IMG/VR virus record: IMGVR_UViG_3300005264_000874 | Location: 1-40,234 of that record | Length of the DNA stretch: 40,234 bases | Direction: 5' to 3' (one strand) | DNA from: a virus | Part shown: positions 39,415-40,234 of the stretch, one piece after another | Numbering within the stretch: position 1 is the stretch's first letter | Layout: each line of letters begins with the position of its first letter | Notes under the pieces: model-generated | Told to the model about the DNA's origin: nothing | The model's input: only the letters and a program-made list of their open reading frames with translations | Database searches by the model: none | Translations under genes and position numbers: made by a program

Positions 39415-39424
39415 GCTTAAAAAT

Positions 39425-39919
39425 ATGAAAGACTTTATAGATGAAATACTTTGAGAATTATCACACCTAACACAAAAACAAGTTTACAGGCTATTTTGTT
39501 CTATGAACCAAAGAATAAAGCAATTCTGAGACTTCTGAATGTGAAAGAGGGATGGTATTAGATTTTGATTATCTGAAAGACAGATGCAAAAGTTTATCAA
39601 TCTAATGATTGACTATGGATTTTTAAAAATAAAAAGAAGAGTAAGATCTAATAGAGGTTTCTTATGCAGATTGTTTAGTGCTAGTGAGGAGTTATTAAAA
39701 TATTTTTGAGAGATAAGAAATTTTGTTTTAAAGAAATTTAAATATATAAATCCAAAGGAATATATGTTGGCTAGGTTCCCCGTAATAAGGGACAGGTATT
39801 GAAAACTAGAGTTCAGAGTAAATGGACAAAAATATTTTGTAAATAAGCGATGACGATTCAAGGATAAGATATATTGAGAAATAGAAAATAGAATTATTAA
39901 TCCTTTAGTTTTAATTTAA
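39425..39919 (+). CDS. Winged-helix DNA-binding protein (164 aa)
   Basis: The N-terminal 85 residues have a wHTH-like plan: L-T-Q-K-Q-V-Y-R-L-F, then G-L-S-E-R-Q-M-Q-K-F-I-N-L-M-I-D as recognition region, and G-F-L-K-I-K-R-R-V as wing. The C-terminal half is basic. It lies between two similar small RNAs and beside iterons and palindromes, so it may be a replication initiator or repressor. No specific family is certain. Confidence 0.6.
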
Positions 39920-39932
39920 TCATTAAAACATT

Positions 39933-40020
39933 ATGAGAAATTTAAATAGTTGATAAAAATAATAAAGGTAACATACAAGATTTAGCAGATGAAATAGCTA
40001 AACTAGAAAAGAAATTATAA
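39933..40020 (+). pseudogene. Small ORF apparently split by a +1 frameshift
   Basis: ATG 39933 has the typical leader but stops after seven codons (TAA at 39954). The +1 frame from 39946 to 40020 reads V-D-K-N-N-K-G-N-I-Q-D-L-A-D-E-I-A-K, clearly protein-like. A +1 shift at TTAA would join them. Error, decay or frameshifting cannot be told apart here. Confidence 0.3.
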
Positions 40021-40059
40021 TATTATGAATTATAATTTTTAAAAAAGTTTAAAAAAGAT

Positions 40060-40087
40060 TTGCAATTATAAAATTATTTACTATACT
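40060..40087 (+). promoter_or_regulatory. TTGCAA-class promoter P9
   Basis: TTGCAA (40060-40065), 16 bp, TATACT (40082-40087), with the same upstream element as P8. Confidence 0.8.
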
Positions 40088-40093
40088 AGACAC

Positions 40094-40181
40094 ACACATA
40101 AAAACTCATATTAGTGGTATGAAGTTACTCTACTATTAATATGAGTTTTAGCTTCCTTGCCACTAACAAGAAAGCTTTTTT
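40094..40181 (+). ncRNA. Second two-hairpin RNA, crossing the circular join
   Basis: A perfect 13-bp hairpin (40101-40113/40137-40149) with a 23-nt loop is followed by a terminator-like hairpin AGCTT-c-CTTG/CAAG-a-AAGCT (40150-40176) and T6. The terminator loop CCACTAA (40160-40166) is exactly complementary to TTAGTGG (40111-40117); four of these bases lie in the first loop and three at the top of its stem. The plan matches the RNA at 39287. The right half is also present as bases 1-51. Confidence 0.65.
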
Positions 40182-40234
40182 GTGAGTCTAAGGCTTCGGC
40201 TGGGGTGTTATATTGATTGTTGTAAACAATATAT
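40131..40234. repeat. Terminal direct repeat, right copy
   Basis: This is an exact copy of bases 1-104. It contains the second half of the RNA described at 40094-40181, including its terminator-like hairpin. Confidence 0.95.

Noticed and set aside
418-39861. Many open frames on the minus strand (for example 16353-16820, 25169-25642, 27437-28006, 35839-36261)
   Set aside because: They lie opposite strongly supported plus-strand genes. They are open mainly because TGA-rich coding reads as TCA and AT-rich codons on the other strand, and their compositions are unlike proteins.
449-39919. TGA = tryptophan (code 4)
   Set aside because: TGA sits at invariant glycines in Walker A, DPPYG, FGGSGST and NGAKGGRPK, while normal TGG Trp codons are used elsewhere.

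Overview
The window reads as a complete, circularly permuted (or terminally redundant) genome of a tailed phage of about 40.1 kb. Bases 1-104 recur exactly at 40131-40234, and a 13-bp RNA hairpin is formed only across that join. Every gene I can support is on the + strand. DNA is strongly AT-rich. Almost every gene contains in-frame TGA codons, and TGA must be glycine rather than stop or tryptophan: it supplies the invariant glycines of the helicase Walker A motif (V-G-K-S), of the methyltransferase DPPYG and FGGSGST motifs, and of an NGAKGGRPK linker. This is genetic code 25, known from Gracilibacteria and Absconditabacteria (SR1), so the likely host is one of those bacteria. Genes are rarely preceded by a GGAGG-type ribosome site; starts follow AT-rich leaders such as TTTAATTTATAA...TTATG or sit in TAATG/ATGATAG overlaps.

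Layout. 1-1480: noncoding leader, then small orphan proteins and a phospholipase A2-like protein, closed by a strong terminator. 1560-6645: replication block with a DUF6291-like replisome organizer, DnaB-like helicase, VRR-NUC nuclease, a papain-like cysteine peptidase with SLH-like tail, and an HNH endonuclease. 6660-10470: recombination block (DUF1071/Sak-type single-strand annealing protein, NinB-like protein, several coiled-coil proteins) ending in a spanin-like membrane protein and a T4-type lysozyme. 10500-14760: an unusual structured RNA, a ParB-domain/DNA methyltransferase fusion, a probable small terminase, a RepL-like winged-helix protein and a zinc-ribbon membrane protein. 14840-37600: the virion operon, with large terminase, portal, prohead protease/scaffold, major capsid, connectors, major tail protein, tail chaperone, tape measure (apparently needing a -1 frameshift at A_AAA_AAG), Dit, Tal, beta-propeller protein, a 1272-residue fibre, a XhlA-like protein and a holin-like protein. 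37600-40130: a tRNA-like element, a 19-copy heptapeptide-repeat protein whose repeat glycines are all TGA, small membrane and zinc proteins, then a promoter/RNA-rich control region with operator-like palindromes, 11-bp iterons and small RNAs around one winged-helix gene.

The virion set indicates a siphovirus with an HK97-type head. Nothing like an integrase was seen. Transcription appears to be driven by a family of nearly identical sigma70-type promoters (AAAAAAGATTTGACA or GATTTGCAATTATAAAA, 16-17 bp, TATAAT), each starting a block. The most novel material is noncoding: two small RNAs with the same promoter and the same two-hairpin plan whose loops are complementary to each other, and a 150-nt RNA with a 16-bp closing helix and crossing internal helices.
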